Positions 15,408 through 23,967 of a stretch of 64,000 nucleotides of DNA are shown piece by piece. The first letter of the stretch is position 1; each line of letters begins with the position of its first letter. Under the pieces are notes generated by a model. The model saw only the letters and a list, made by a program, of their open reading frames with translations, was not told the origin of the DNA and did not search any database. Source of the stretch: RGIG6353 sp964650465 (GTDB lineage: Bacteria > Bacillota > Clostridia > Oscillospirales > SIG627); contig CAZYTA010000001.1 in NCBI GenBank assembly GCA_964650465.1, positions 1 to 64,000 of the forward strand, read 5' to 3'. The position numbers and the translations under genes were made by a program.

Positions 15408-17996
15408 ATGGCAATCAGAGAAACAAAAAGCGAAATCATACTTGAAAGCAAATATGCCAGCATCACTGTTTCAAAGGGTGATTCAACGGTAACAAGCGTA
15501 GAATTTCAAGGTAAGGAAATAGCATCAGAGGAGCAGGTACACTTTTTCTCCTTCTTTGACAATGAGAAAAAAGAATCCTTCCCCACATCTCTTGAGCTGA
15601 AGGGTGACGTTATCGCAGTCAAGGGTGAGCTTGGCTCATTTGACGTAAGAGTCGAGTGTGGAGACTGCTTCTTCCTTGAGGTGCTGACCGCACTGCCCGA
15701 GACGGTCTACAAGGTCTTTGTGGGACGTGCTAAATACACCGAGCCCGTAGCGGTAAACGTGGCAATGACCATTGGTTCCATCCCCAAATACTACCCCGAC
15801 GCTAAGAGCTGCGAGACACTCTTCCACACCACACGCCGTCTAAGCGACGAGGGTGCTAAGTGCGCTCTCCTCATCGCGCCGCCCGAACTGCACCGCGATA
15901 TGCTGAAAGACATCTGCCTTCAGATAGACAAAGCCAAGGGTATATTCAATCCGCTCGGAGGTGTGTTTGCCCAAGACAATAAGATCAACTACAGCAATTA
16001 TATGATCTCCACAAACATACGCCGTGAGGCAATGGATGCAAATATTGAAAAATACGCTGTTATCGGAATAGACCATCTTGATATACATCAAGGCTACAAC
16101 ACCTTCCGCCAGGGTGATATGAAGTATATGAGTTATAACGATGATGCGGAATTCAGAAAATACGTAGGAGAACCTCTTGCCGAAAAGGGTATCGGTGTTT
16201 CGCTTCATACATATTCCTTTTACGTCGACTATAACTGTGAGCCCATTCTTTCAAAGCCCGAATATCAGAAGGACCTCCGTGTATTAAACTATCTGACACT
16301 TTCCGAGGACATTGATGCAGAGACCTCACTCATTAATACAGCCGAGCCCAGCAATGTGGTTACAGTCGGTTACACCTTCTTCTCCAAAAGCTCACCGTTT
16401 ATTTTGATTGACGAGGAGCTTATCCAATTCAACAATACAGACAACGGCTTCAGAGTAGTCAGAAGAGGTGCGGCGGGAACAAAGGCTGTTCCTCACAAGA
16501 AGGGTGCCGTTGTCAAGCACATTGAGGGATACTACAGCGGACTTTGTCCCCAGCTTGGTTCAAACCTGTTTTTCCGGATAGCAAGAAACACCGCCGAACG
16601 CTATAACAAGGGCGGCTTTGAGATGATATACCTCGATGCTCTTGACGGTGTATGGAAAAACATCGATGACAGAGAAGAATACGTTTATTACGGTGCCGCC
16701 TTTATCAAGGAAGTACTACAATACTGCGAAAGACCGCCCATCATTGAGTTTTCGTTTATGGAACCGGCTTTCTGGGCAGGCAGAGGCAGACTCGGTGCAT
16801 GGGACAGCTGTAACGTTGGCTACAAGCAGTTCAACAAGGCACACGAAAAGTCGAACAGACAGTTCCTTGACCGCTATGCAACCTGTACTCTCGGCTGGTA
16901 CAACTATTACAGCGACGCAGGCAACAACACTGTAACCCGTTATCAGCACAGAGATGTAATGGACCACATGGGCACAATTGCTCTCGTAAACAATTTCAGC
17001 ACAGCCTTCCAATCAAGAACGACCACCGACCTTGGCAGAGTTGCGGGTATGCGCCGCAATCTTGCGATATACAAGAAATACGATGACCTGAGAAAGAGCG
17101 ACTACTTCTCACCCGAGTACCTTGCAAAGATAGACACAGATAACTGCGAATATGCACTGACCGAGGAAAAGGGCAGATACTATCTTCAGGAAAGAAACTA
17201 CTGCTTCCGCCGTATTCGCAATATGGCAGACAGTAATATGAACAATGCTGTATTTACAAACCCCTTCTCGAAGCAGAAGCCGTTTATCCGAATAGAAATG
17301 GCAATGGGAGCAGACAAAAACATGCCCTTCTTCCTTCTTGCAGGAAACGAAAAGACGGGCAAGGAGCTTGTGGAGTTTGAGACAAAGTACGAAAAGCCTC
17401 TTGACCTTTCGGAATACCCCGGCAGATATGTAAGAGTAAAGGGTAACGGCAAGAAGGGCGTTATTATCATCAGAATGTGGGGCAGAGCCAGCGGAGAGGG
17501 CGGTGTTGCGAAGTACATAATCGACACCGATTTTGAGGGCTGGAGAGAATTCGTTATGGTGGAGGACAACTCCATTGAGCGTGATGACCTTCAGGCTAAC
17601 GGAAACGACCATTGGAGACTCATATATGCAAACGGCTTTGTAGCAAAGGAAACACACACCGTCGGAATTCAGCTTTCAGGAGATACTGAGGGTGTTGTTA
17701 TTTCTGATGTATACGCAGTTCCCGAGGTTTACGATGTTATCAAGAACCCCACAGTAGAGGTCAACGGACAGAGCATTATGTTCGAATGTGAAGTGCCCAG
17801 TGCCGAATTTATCGAATTCGACGGCGAGAGGGCTGTGGTCATCGACCGTCACGGCAACGAAAAGCCTGTATGGTTCAGCGGTGAGCTGACCGTACCCAAG
17901 GGTAATTTCAAAGCGAAGCTTACGGGCAGGTCGCTCAACAGACTTATTCCCGGCGCAATGCTGACCTTCGGCTTCAAGGGAAAGACAATAAAATAA
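15408..17996 (+). CDS. Large putative glycoside hydrolase of unassigned family
   Basis: An 862-aa protein with no signal peptide. The first ~200 residues look beta-rich. The middle (about 215-600) resembles a TIM-barrel hydrolase, with GIDHLDIHQGYNTF (220-233), EMIYLDALDGVW (405-416) and PIIEFSFMEPAFW (about 444-456); D410/D413 and E447 are candidate catalytic acids. The C-terminal ~200 residues look like carbohydrate-binding beta-sandwich domains. I cannot assign a CAZy family. The ATG at 15408 has GAGGTGA before it; an in-frame GTG 9 nt upstream overlaps that site. Neighbours (GH4 uronidase, GH127 arabinofuranosidase, AraC) suggest plant cell-wall oligosaccharide use. Confidence 0.7.
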   Translation: MAIRETKSEIILESKYASITVSKGDSTVTSVEFQGKEIASEEQVHFFSFFDNEKKESFPTSLELKGDVIAVKGELGSFDVRVECGDCFFLEVLTALPETVYKVFVGRAKYTEPVAVNVAMTIGSIPKYYPDAKSCETLFHTTRRLSDEGAKCALLIAPPELHRDMLKDICLQIDKAKGIFNPLGGVFAQDNKINYSNYMISTNIRREAMDANIEKYAVIGIDHLDIHQGYNTFRQGDMKYMSYNDDAEFRKYVGEPLAEKGIGVSLHTYSFYVDYNCEPILSKPEYQKDLRVLNYLTLSEDIDAETSLINTAEPSNVVTVGYTFFSKSSPFILIDEELIQFNNTDNGFRVVRRGAAGTKAVPHKKGAVVKHIEGYYSGLCPQLGSNLFFRIARNTAERYNKGGFEMIYLDALDGVWKNIDDREEYVYYGAAFIKEVLQYCERPPIIEFSFMEPAFWAGRGRLGAWDSCNVGYKQFNKAHEKSNRQFLDRYATCTLGWYNYYSDAGNNTVTRYQHRDVMDHMGTIALVNNFSTAFQSRTTTDLGRVAGMRRNLAIYKKYDDLRKSDYFSPEYLAKIDTDNCEYALTEEKGRYYLQERNYCFRRIRNMADSNMNNAVFTNPFSKQKPFIRIEMAMGADKNMPFFLLAGNEKTGKELVEFETKYEKPLDLSEYPGRYVRVKGNGKKGVIIIRMWGRASGEGGVAKYIIDTDFEGWREFVMVEDNSIERDDLQANGNDHWRLIYANGFVAKETHTVGIQLSGDTEGVVISDVYAVPEVYDVIKNPTVEVNGQSIMFECEVPSAEFIEFDGERAVVIDRHGNEKPVWFSGELTVPKGNFKAKLTGRSLNRLIPGAMLTFGFKGKTIK

Positions 17997-18007
17997 TAAA
18001 ACACAAG

Positions 18008-18040
18008 GGCAGGACTGAAAATCAGTCCTGCCTGCATTTT
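18008..18040. terminator. Shared terminator between convergent genes
   Basis: GGCAGGACTGA and TCAGTCCTGCC form an 11-bp stem with AAA loop, followed by TGCATTTTTT. The right arm includes the stop codon of the convergent AraC gene. Confidence 0.85.
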
Positions 18041-18900
18041 TTCCTGTATTCAAAGGGTGACATTCTGTACACCTGTTGAAAGCATCTGTAGAAGGTTGAG
18101 TAATCCTCAAAGCCGTACTGTGTACAAATTTTGGATATCGGAATGTCTGTTGATGCCAATACGGTAGCCGCCGCACCAGTTTGTATACGAAGTATGTAGC
18201 TCTTGGGGGTCTCACCTGCAGAAGCCTTAAACAGCTTTCTGAAATATGATTCGCTCATAAAGCAAGCCTCAGCCATGCCCGATACGGTAGGCTGTCTGCC
18301 GTTATCTATTGCAGAGGAAACATAATTCATAGCAGACAGCACACTGCGGTTCTTTTTATAGCCGCTGTAGCTGTCGACAGACACAGTGCTGTTGTGTGAC
18401 AAAAGCACAAGCAATTCCGAAAACTTCAAGGTCAAAATATCCGAAAGTGCAATATCGCCCCTTGCTTCTCCTTGAAAAATATCGGCAATATCCGTTATCA
18501 GACGGTGTATTTCGGGATGCTGTTTTTTGGTAAAAACACCGCTTGTATCAATTTTTTGTGCAAGCTCGGCAAAATATGCCACATCAATATTTACATGAGG
18601 TGATGACATTTTCAAAGGGTCAATGCTGATAAACATCCATACAGTACCCTCTCTGTCGGTTATGTTGTAATGAGGCTGAAAGGGCAATATCAGCTGTACA
18701 TCGCCTGCCGAAAAGGGTATCTCGCCGCTGTCCGTCATACAAACACCGCCGCCGCTGAGACAGACCCCCAGCTCAAATGCATCGTGATAGTGCAACAGCT
18801 TGAATTCACTGACATGCATGGTATAAAGAGCAACCTCGTAAAAATTCTTCTCAAGTCCCCTCACCTTTTCGTATATTATATTAACGCTGTCTCTTTTCAT
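18022..18900 (-). CDS. AraC family transcriptional regulator
   Basis: A 292-aa regulator with an N-terminal cupin sensing domain (KLLHYHDAFELGVCLSGGG, GDVQLILPFQPHYNIT) and a C-terminal double helix-turn-helix (VSGMAEACFMSESYFRKLFK and ISKICTQYGFEDYSTFYRCFQQVY). The ATG at 18900 is preferred because AAGGGG lies 8 nt upstream; an ATG two codons earlier is too close. It is divergent from the GH127 gene. Matched AATGCAATA sites in the shared 140-bp region suggest it activates GH127 and may control itself. Confidence 0.92.
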   Translation of the reverse strand: MKRDSVNIIYEKVRGLEKNFYEVALYTMHVSEFKLLHYHDAFELGVCLSGGGVCMTDSGEIPFSAGDVQLILPFQPHYNITDREGTVWMFISIDPLKMSSPHVNIDVAYFAELAQKIDTSGVFTKKQHPEIHRLITDIADIFQGEARGDIALSDILTLKFSELLVLLSHNSTVSVDSYSGYKKNRSVLSAMNYVSSAIDNGRQPTVSGMAEACFMSESYFRKLFKASAGETPKSYILRIQTGAAATVLASTDIPISKICTQYGFEDYSTFYRCFQQVYRMSPFEYRKKCRQD

Positions 18901-18932
18901 GTTCATCACCCCTTGTAATAATATACACCCAT

Positions 18933-18993
18933 TATTGCAAAAAATCAACCGATAAAAAATCGAAAATGCAATATTTGTATCCGTAATGCAATA
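18933..18993. promoter_or_regulatory. Putative AraC operator: two direct AATGCAATA repeats plus one inverted half
   Basis: AATGCAATA occurs at 18965-18973 and 18985-18993, exactly 20 bp apart, the helical-turn spacing typical of AraC half-sites. An inverted TATTGCA lies at 18933-18939 nearer the regulator gene. The second direct repeat overlaps the -35 of the GH127 promoter. Confidence 0.65.
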
Positions 18994-19020
18994 GACATGC
19001 GGTGTTATTTTTGATATTAT
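18992..19020 (+). promoter_or_regulatory. Promoter of the GH127-type gene
   Basis: TAGACA (18992-18997), 17-nt spacer and TATTAT (19015-19020). The imperfect -35 overlaps the downstream operator half-site, as in class II activation. Confidence 0.65.
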
Positions 19021-19041
19021 TTATTTGAAGGAGTGATAAAA

Positions 19042-20904
19042 ATGGTAAACAATGTTGTAAACGAAATAAATAACGCCCGTGTGTTCACATACGACGCCGA
19101 AACAAAAATGAAGCTTGAGGGTACTCTGAAGGATGCGGTGAGCTTTATTGAAAGAAACCAGATATGCGATGTGGGACTCTGGCAGAGATTTGTTGAGCTG
19201 TTCCGTTGGCACGGAGACGGCTGCGGCGACCCCTGGGTGAGCTGGAGAAGCGAATATTGGGGCAAGATGATGCGAGGCTCGGCAATGGTGGTAAAGTACA
19301 CAGGCGACAGCGAAATGTACAAGATACTCGAAAATACAGCCAGGGATATACTGACCACCGAGGACGAGCATGGCAGAATATCGGGATATTCCGTTGATGA
19401 GGAATTTACCCGCTGGGATATCTGGGGCAGAAAATATGTAATGCTCGGCATGATGTACTTCATGGAGATATGCCGTGACGAAGAATTGACAAGAGCAATG
19501 ACCGAGTCAATGTGCCGTCAGGCTGACTATCTCATTGAGAGGATAGGCAACGGAAAGCTGGACATCAGAGAATGCTCGATGAATTGGGAGGGACTGAACT
19601 CCTGCTCGATACTTGAGCCCATTGTCCGCCTTTACAGACTCACAGGCGAAAAGAGATATTTTGAATTTGCGGAGTATATTATATCAACCGGGTTTATTCA
19701 GTCGGCAAACATAATCGAGCTTGCCATTGAGGACAAGGTATCTCCCCATGAGTACCCTGTTGTCAAGGCATATGAGATGATGTCCTGCTTTGAGGGTCTT
19801 TTGCAATTCTACTACATAACGGGCATAGAAAAATACAAGACAGCCGTTCTCAACTTCGGAAAGAGAATAATCGACGGAGAGCTGAGCATTATCGGCTGCA
19901 GCGGTTGTACTCACGAGCTGTTCGACCATACCTCAGTAAGACAGACACAGACCGATTACGAGGGAGTTGTTCAGGAGACCTGCGTTACGGTAACCTGGAT
20001 GAAGTTTGCCGCGGCAGTGATTGAGCTGTCGGGAGATGCAAGCTTTGCAGACCGCATTGAGCAATCCTTCTACAATGCTTATCTCGGAAGCTTCAATACC
20101 CAAAGAGTGCCTTCGGTAAGGTCGGGCACCAAGGGCAGAGAATTTTTGGTTCCGCAGGTTCTTCCCTTCGATGCCTATTCTCCCCTTGTAAGCAATATAC
20201 GCGGCCGCGCTACAGGCGGTATCAACCACTTCCCCGACGGCACCTTCTACGGTTGCTGTGCCTGTATCGGCGGTGCGGGAGCTGGTGTGATACCCCGCAT
20301 GGCAGTAATGAAGTCGGAAAAAGGTATTGTGCTTAACTTCTACGAAAAGGGCGTGATAGAGACCTCTGCGCCTTCGGGCAAGCCAATAAAGCTGACCATC
20401 GATACAAGATACCCTTATGAAGGCAAAATAGACCTGACTGTAGAGACAGAAACCGACGAGGAGTTTTCCGTCTCGTTCAGAATACCCGAGTGGTGCGAAA
20501 ATGCTTCGGTAGCCTCTGCCGGTAAGGAATACAAGTGCGAGGCAGGCTACTTTGCTCTGACAAAAAATTGGGCAAAGGACGGCAAAGCAACTCTTACCCT
20601 TCCCATGAAGGTGAAGCGCGTGCTTCCTCCAAAGGATGCCGTAAACAGTGACATATTTGCCGCTTACACCTACGGTCCCTTAGTTCTTGCGGCAGACAAG
20701 AGGATAACCGACCCCGATGCAGTTCTTGACGTCATCTGCGACGGAAGTGAAAAGGAAGTATACTGCCCCGAAATAAGAGAGGCTGAAATATGCCTCAAGG
20801 TCGCTCTCGCAAGCGGACAAAAGGTGCGTCTTATAGACTATGCATCTGCAGGAAAGACCTGGTCCGAGGACTCCCGCTGTGCCGCATGGCTGAGAAGAAA
20901 GTAA
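19042..20904 (+). CDS. GH127-type beta-L-arabinofuranosidase (DUF1680 family)
   Basis: A 620-aa cytoplasmic protein, normal length for the DUF1680/GH127-related families, which use a Zn-bound cysteine nucleophile. The expected ligand set is visible: Glu and Cys in VVQETCVTVTWMKFA (about 310-324), with the Cys pair in FYGCCACIGGAG (about 398-409). The N-terminal half is an alpha/alpha barrel and the C-terminal third is beta-rich. It would release L-arabinofuranose from plant arabinans or glycoproteins; related families have other specificities. The ATG at 19042 follows AAGGAG; an in-frame GTG at 19033 overlaps that site. Confidence 0.88.
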   Translation: MVNNVVNEINNARVFTYDAETKMKLEGTLKDAVSFIERNQICDVGLWQRFVELFRWHGDGCGDPWVSWRSEYWGKMMRGSAMVVKYTGDSEMYKILENTARDILTTEDEHGRISGYSVDEEFTRWDIWGRKYVMLGMMYFMEICRDEELTRAMTESMCRQADYLIERIGNGKLDIRECSMNWEGLNSCSILEPIVRLYRLTGEKRYFEFAEYIISTGFIQSANIIELAIEDKVSPHEYPVVKAYEMMSCFEGLLQFYYITGIEKYKTAVLNFGKRIIDGELSIIGCSGCTHELFDHTSVRQTQTDYEGVVQETCVTVTWMKFAAAVIELSGDASFADRIEQSFYNAYLGSFNTQRVPSVRSGTKGREFLVPQVLPFDAYSPLVSNIRGRATGGINHFPDGTFYGCCACIGGAGAGVIPRMAVMKSEKGIVLNFYEKGVIETSAPSGKPIKLTIDTRYPYEGKIDLTVETETDEEFSVSFRIPEWCENASVASAGKEYKCEAGYFALTKNWAKDGKATLTLPMKVKRVLPPKDAVNSDIFAAYTYGPLVLAADKRITDPDAVLDVICDGSEKEVYCPEIREAEICLKVALASGQKVRLIDYASAGKTWSEDSRCAAWLRRK

Positions 20905-21000
20905 AAAGCGGCGAGCCTCCGCCGGCAATTCTCGCCTATCATTGCCTTGCAATTAGTCCGACAAGGTAAAACGGCGAAATTGGTTTCAATGGATTTCCTA
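20903..21000 (+). repeat. Dispersed repeat copy abutting the GH127 stop codon
   Basis: It starts AAAAAGCGGCGAGCC at the stop codon, with GGCAATTCTCGCCTATC, then ACAAGGTAAAACGGCGAAATT, and ends GGATTTCCT. GGCGAG and CTCGCC can pair as a stem. Confidence 0.85.
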
Positions 21001-21027
21001 TGCAGTAAAAAATTTTTCAAAAAACTA

Positions 21028-21056
21028 TTGACAAACTCAAAAAACGGTGATATAGT
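21028..21056 (+). promoter_or_regulatory. Promoter of T-box operon 1
   Basis: TTGACA (21028-21033), 17-nt spacer, TATAGT (21051-21056). The -10 is preceded by GTGA, as in the promoters of the other two T-boxes here. Confidence 0.92.
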
Positions 21057-21061
21057 GTATT

Positions 21062-21338
21062 TATCGAAATATTTAAAGGCTGTGACGAAGACGGTTTTGC
21101 CGGGCGGTTTACAGAGAGTTGGCGTTTGGTGCGAGTCAACATCTGACCTGCAAAGTATCCTATCACTTCCGAGCCGGAATGCTGAACGCATGTCAAGTAA
21201 GTGTTCCCGTGATTGCTGCGTAAAGGCATAGGAATTGTCAGATTCCAAGAGTGGCAGGTCTCCTGCAATTTGAGTGGTACCGCGGATGAGTTAATTTCAC
21301 CCGTCTCAAAGAAAAACTTTGAGACGGGTTTATTTTTT
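21062..21338 (+). promoter_or_regulatory. T-box leader 1, predicted specifier ATC (Ile)
   Basis: The T-box motif TGGTACCGCGG is at 21275-21285 and the terminator stem CCCGTCTCAAAG/CTTTGAGACGGG with T-run at 21300-21338. Stem I shows the GACGAAG kink-turn side, AGAGAG, the distal loop TTTGGTGCGAG and a CTTCC-GAGCC return strand. By aligning the return strands of the three leaders here, the specifier is the triplet followed by one purine and the CTTC helix: ATC at 21162-21164, an Ile codon. Uncharged tRNA-Ile would prevent termination and switch on the synthetase gene. The specifier is a manual structural reading. Confidence 0.88.
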
Positions 21339-21356
21339 TACAAGGAGGAACAGAAA

Positions 21357-23621
21357 ATGTCAACAACTTCAAAAACAAAGCTTCTGGAGGTAGCACGCCG
21401 AATTCGTGAAATGCGTGAAATCGAAGGAATAAGCATTGAAGAAATGGCAGAAAAGACAGAGGTTTCTGTCGAAGATTATCTCGAATACGAAGCAGGAAAT
21501 GCAGATTTCCCCTTCTCTTTTATACACAAGTGCTCGCTTGTTTTCGATATTGAAATTACAGATATTCTTGAGGGTAAAAGCGCAAATCTCCGTTCCTATA
21601 CCATCACCCGCAAGGGCGAGGGACAGGACACAGCAAAGGAAAACGGCATACAGATTCAGAGTCTTGCACCCAAGTTCAAGGACAAGATAGCAGAACCGTA
21701 CTGGGTAAAATACGATTACGACCCCGAACTTCAAGATAAGCCCATAAATGTTACCACCCACTCGGGTCAGGAATTCGATTATGTGGTAAGCGGCAGACTT
21801 AAAATTCAGGTAGGCGACAACGTTGAATATCTCAGTGAGGGTGACAGCATCTACTACAACAGCTCCGAGCCTCACGGAATGATAGCAGTTGACGGAAAGG
21901 AATGTCTGTTTGTAGCGGTAGTTCTTCCCGGCGAAGCTACAGAAGAAACAACCGTAAGAAAAACCATTGCGGCATCAACTGCAAAGGCAGGACTTGTAAG
22001 TGAAAAATTCATCAAATGTGTAGAGGACGAAAACGGCTCTCTTGTTTCCATTGATTTTGAAAACGAAAACGAGTTCAATTTCGCATTTGATGTTGTTGAT
22101 GCTATCGCAAAGAAGGACCCTGCAAAGCTGGCAATGATTCATATAGACAAAAATAAGGTGGAAAGAAAGTTCACCTTCAACGATATGAAGCGTCATTCCG
22201 CACAGGCGGCAAACTACTTCAAGTCACTGGGAATCAAGAAGGGTGACAGAGTTATGCTTGTTCTCAAGCGTCACTATCAGTTCTGGTTCTCAATTCTCGC
22301 ACTTCACAAGCTTGGCGCCGTAGCTATTCCCGCAACAAACCTTCTTGTTGCTCATGACTTTGACTACCGCTTCAATGCGGCGGGGGTTTCGGCAATTGTC
22401 TGCAGTGCCGACGGTCAGATAGCCGAACAGGTAGACCTTGCTCAGGATGCAAGCCCCACTCTCAAAACAAAGATACTTGTAGGCGGAAAGAGAGAAGGCT
22501 GGCACGATTTTGACGAGGAGTATTCGCTCTTCTCAACACACTATTACAGAACCGAGGAAACAGCCTGCGGCGACGATATGATGCTCATGTTCTTCACATC
22601 GGGCACAACAGGCTATCCCAAGATTGCGGCTCATTCATATAAGTATGCACTGGGTCACTACCCCACAGCAAAGTATTGGCATATGGTAGAGCCCGACGGA
22701 CTCCACTTTACAATTTCGGACACAGGCTGGGGCAAGGCTCTCTGGGGCAAGCTCTACGGACAGTGGCTGTGCGAGGGTGCTGTATTTACCTATGACTTCG
22801 ACAAATTCGATGCCTCCGAAATTCTTCCCATGTTTGCAAAGTACGGCATCAAGACCTTCTGTGCGCCTCCCACAATGCTCCGTATGATGATAAAGGAGGA
22901 TATCTCAAAGTACGACCTTTCCTCCGTAAAGCACATGACAACAGCGGGAGAGGCGCTTAACCCCGAGGTTTATTATCAGTTTGAGAAGCTGACAGGACTT
23001 CAGATTATGGAGGGCTTCGGTCAGACAGAGCTTACACTCACAATTGCAAATCTTATCGGAAAAGACCATAAGGTCGGCTCCATGGGACGTCCTGTGCCTC
23101 TTTACGATGTACAGATACTTGACCCCGACGGAAATCCCGTACCTAACGGTGAAAACGGAGAAATCTGTGTAAAGATAAGTGACAAAGTGCCTTGCGGTCT
23201 CTTCCTTGGCTATTACGGAAACGAGGAAAAGACAAAGGAAGTTATGCATGACGGCTACTATCATACAGGCGACGTTGCATGGCGAGATGAGGACGGCTTC
23301 TTCTGGTATGTGGGAAGAACAGATGACGTTATCAAGTCATCGGGCTACCGCATCGGTCCTTTTGAAATAGAAAGTGTAATTATGGAGCTCCCCTACGTTC
23401 TGGAATGCGGTGTTTCCGCCGCTCCCGACGAGGTCAGAGGTCAGGTAGTTAAGGCAAGCATTGTGCTTGTCAAGGGTACCGAGCCCACAGAGGAGCTGAA
23501 GAAAGAAATTCAGGAGTATGTAAAGAAGCACACCGCTCCTTACAAATATCCCCGTATAGTAGTATTCAGAGATGAGCTTCCCAAGACAATAAGCGGAAAA
23601 ATTCAAAGAAATAAGCTATAA
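21357..23621 (+). CDS. HTH-cupin-acyl-CoA synthetase fusion (Ile T-box controlled)
   Basis: A 754-aa protein with three domains: an XRE-type helix-turn-helix (about 8-70, IREMREIEGISIEEMAEKTE), a cupin (about 125-190, THSGQEFDYVVSGRLKIQVG and SSEPHGM), and an AMP-forming acyl-CoA synthetase (about 235-754). Ligase motifs are TSGTTGYPK (414-422), EGFGQTE (552-558), YHTGDVAW (635-642), SSGYRIGPFEIE and the catalytic Lys748 in SGKIQRNK. The ligase resembles medium/short-chain types. Likely substrate: a branched short-chain acid such as 2-methylbutyrate, inferred from the Ile T-box and downstream VOR. GGAGGAA precedes the ATG, just past the T-box terminator. Confidence 0.88.
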   Translation: MSTTSKTKLLEVARRIREMREIEGISIEEMAEKTEVSVEDYLEYEAGNADFPFSFIHKCSLVFDIEITDILEGKSANLRSYTITRKGEGQDTAKENGIQIQSLAPKFKDKIAEPYWVKYDYDPELQDKPINVTTHSGQEFDYVVSGRLKIQVGDNVEYLSEGDSIYYNSSEPHGMIAVDGKECLFVAVVLPGEATEETTVRKTIAASTAKAGLVSEKFIKCVEDENGSLVSIDFENENEFNFAFDVVDAIAKKDPAKLAMIHIDKNKVERKFTFNDMKRHSAQAANYFKSLGIKKGDRVMLVLKRHYQFWFSILALHKLGAVAIPATNLLVAHDFDYRFNAAGVSAIVCSADGQIAEQVDLAQDASPTLKTKILVGGKREGWHDFDEEYSLFSTHYYRTEETACGDDMMLMFFTSGTTGYPKIAAHSYKYALGHYPTAKYWHMVEPDGLHFTISDTGWGKALWGKLYGQWLCEGAVFTYDFDKFDASEILPMFAKYGIKTFCAPPTMLRMMIKEDISKYDLSSVKHMTTAGEALNPEVYYQFEKLTGLQIMEGFGQTELTLTIANLIGKDHKVGSMGRPVPLYDVQILDPDGNPVPNGENGEICVKISDKVPCGLFLGYYGNEEKTKEVMHDGYYHTGDVAWRDEDGFFWYVGRTDDVIKSSGYRIGPFEIESVIMELPYVLECGVSAAPDEVRGQVVKASIVLVKGTEPTEELKKEIQEYVKKHTAPYKYPRIVVFRDELPKTISGKIQRNKL

Positions 23622-23635
23622 TTTGCAAAAAAATA

Positions 23636-23664
23636 TTGACAAACCTCATCTGATGTGATATACT
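23636..23664 (+). promoter_or_regulatory. Promoter of T-box operon 2
   Basis: TTGACA (23636-23641), 17-nt spacer, TATACT (23659-23664), preceded by GTGA. Confidence 0.92.
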
Positions 23665-23667
23665 TCT

Positions 23668-23941
23668 AATATTCAAGAAAAGGCTTTGACGAAGAGTGTA
23701 CCGATACATCTATGTTCAGAGAGACGGCGTTTGGTGCAAGCCGTAGATAGACATTGGTATTTGTAGCTTCCGAGCCGAGAGGAAGAAAACATGTGTGAGT
23801 AGACCCTCTCCGTGATTGCTGCGTAAACGCATAGGAATTGATTGATTCCAAGAGAGGCGGTTAGTCCGCAACTTGAGTGGTACCGCGGGCGTTGTTAATA
23901 TGCTCGTCTCAAGGATCATATCTTTGGGACGAGCTTTTATT
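23668..23941 (+). promoter_or_regulatory. T-box leader 2, predicted specifier GTA (Val)
   Basis: TGGTACCGCGG is at 23878-23888; the terminator GCTCGTC...GACGAGC with T-run is at 23902-23940. Stem I has TTGACGAAG, AGAGAG, the distal hairpin ACGGC-GTTTGGTGCAA-GCCGT and the return strand GTAGCTTCCGAGCC. The triplet before purine plus CTTC is GTA (23763-23765), a Val codon matching the UAC anticodon of the tRNA-Val at 9605-9680. It controls the second synthetase fusion and probably the VOR-ilvE genes behind it. Confidence 0.88.
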
Positions 23942-23967
23942 GTCCCGATACAAAACCGGAGGAAATG

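Noticed and set aside
21213..21356. N-terminal extension of the first synthetase fusion
   Set aside because: It would translate the T-box antiterminator and terminator; the ATG at 21357 has GGAGGAA.
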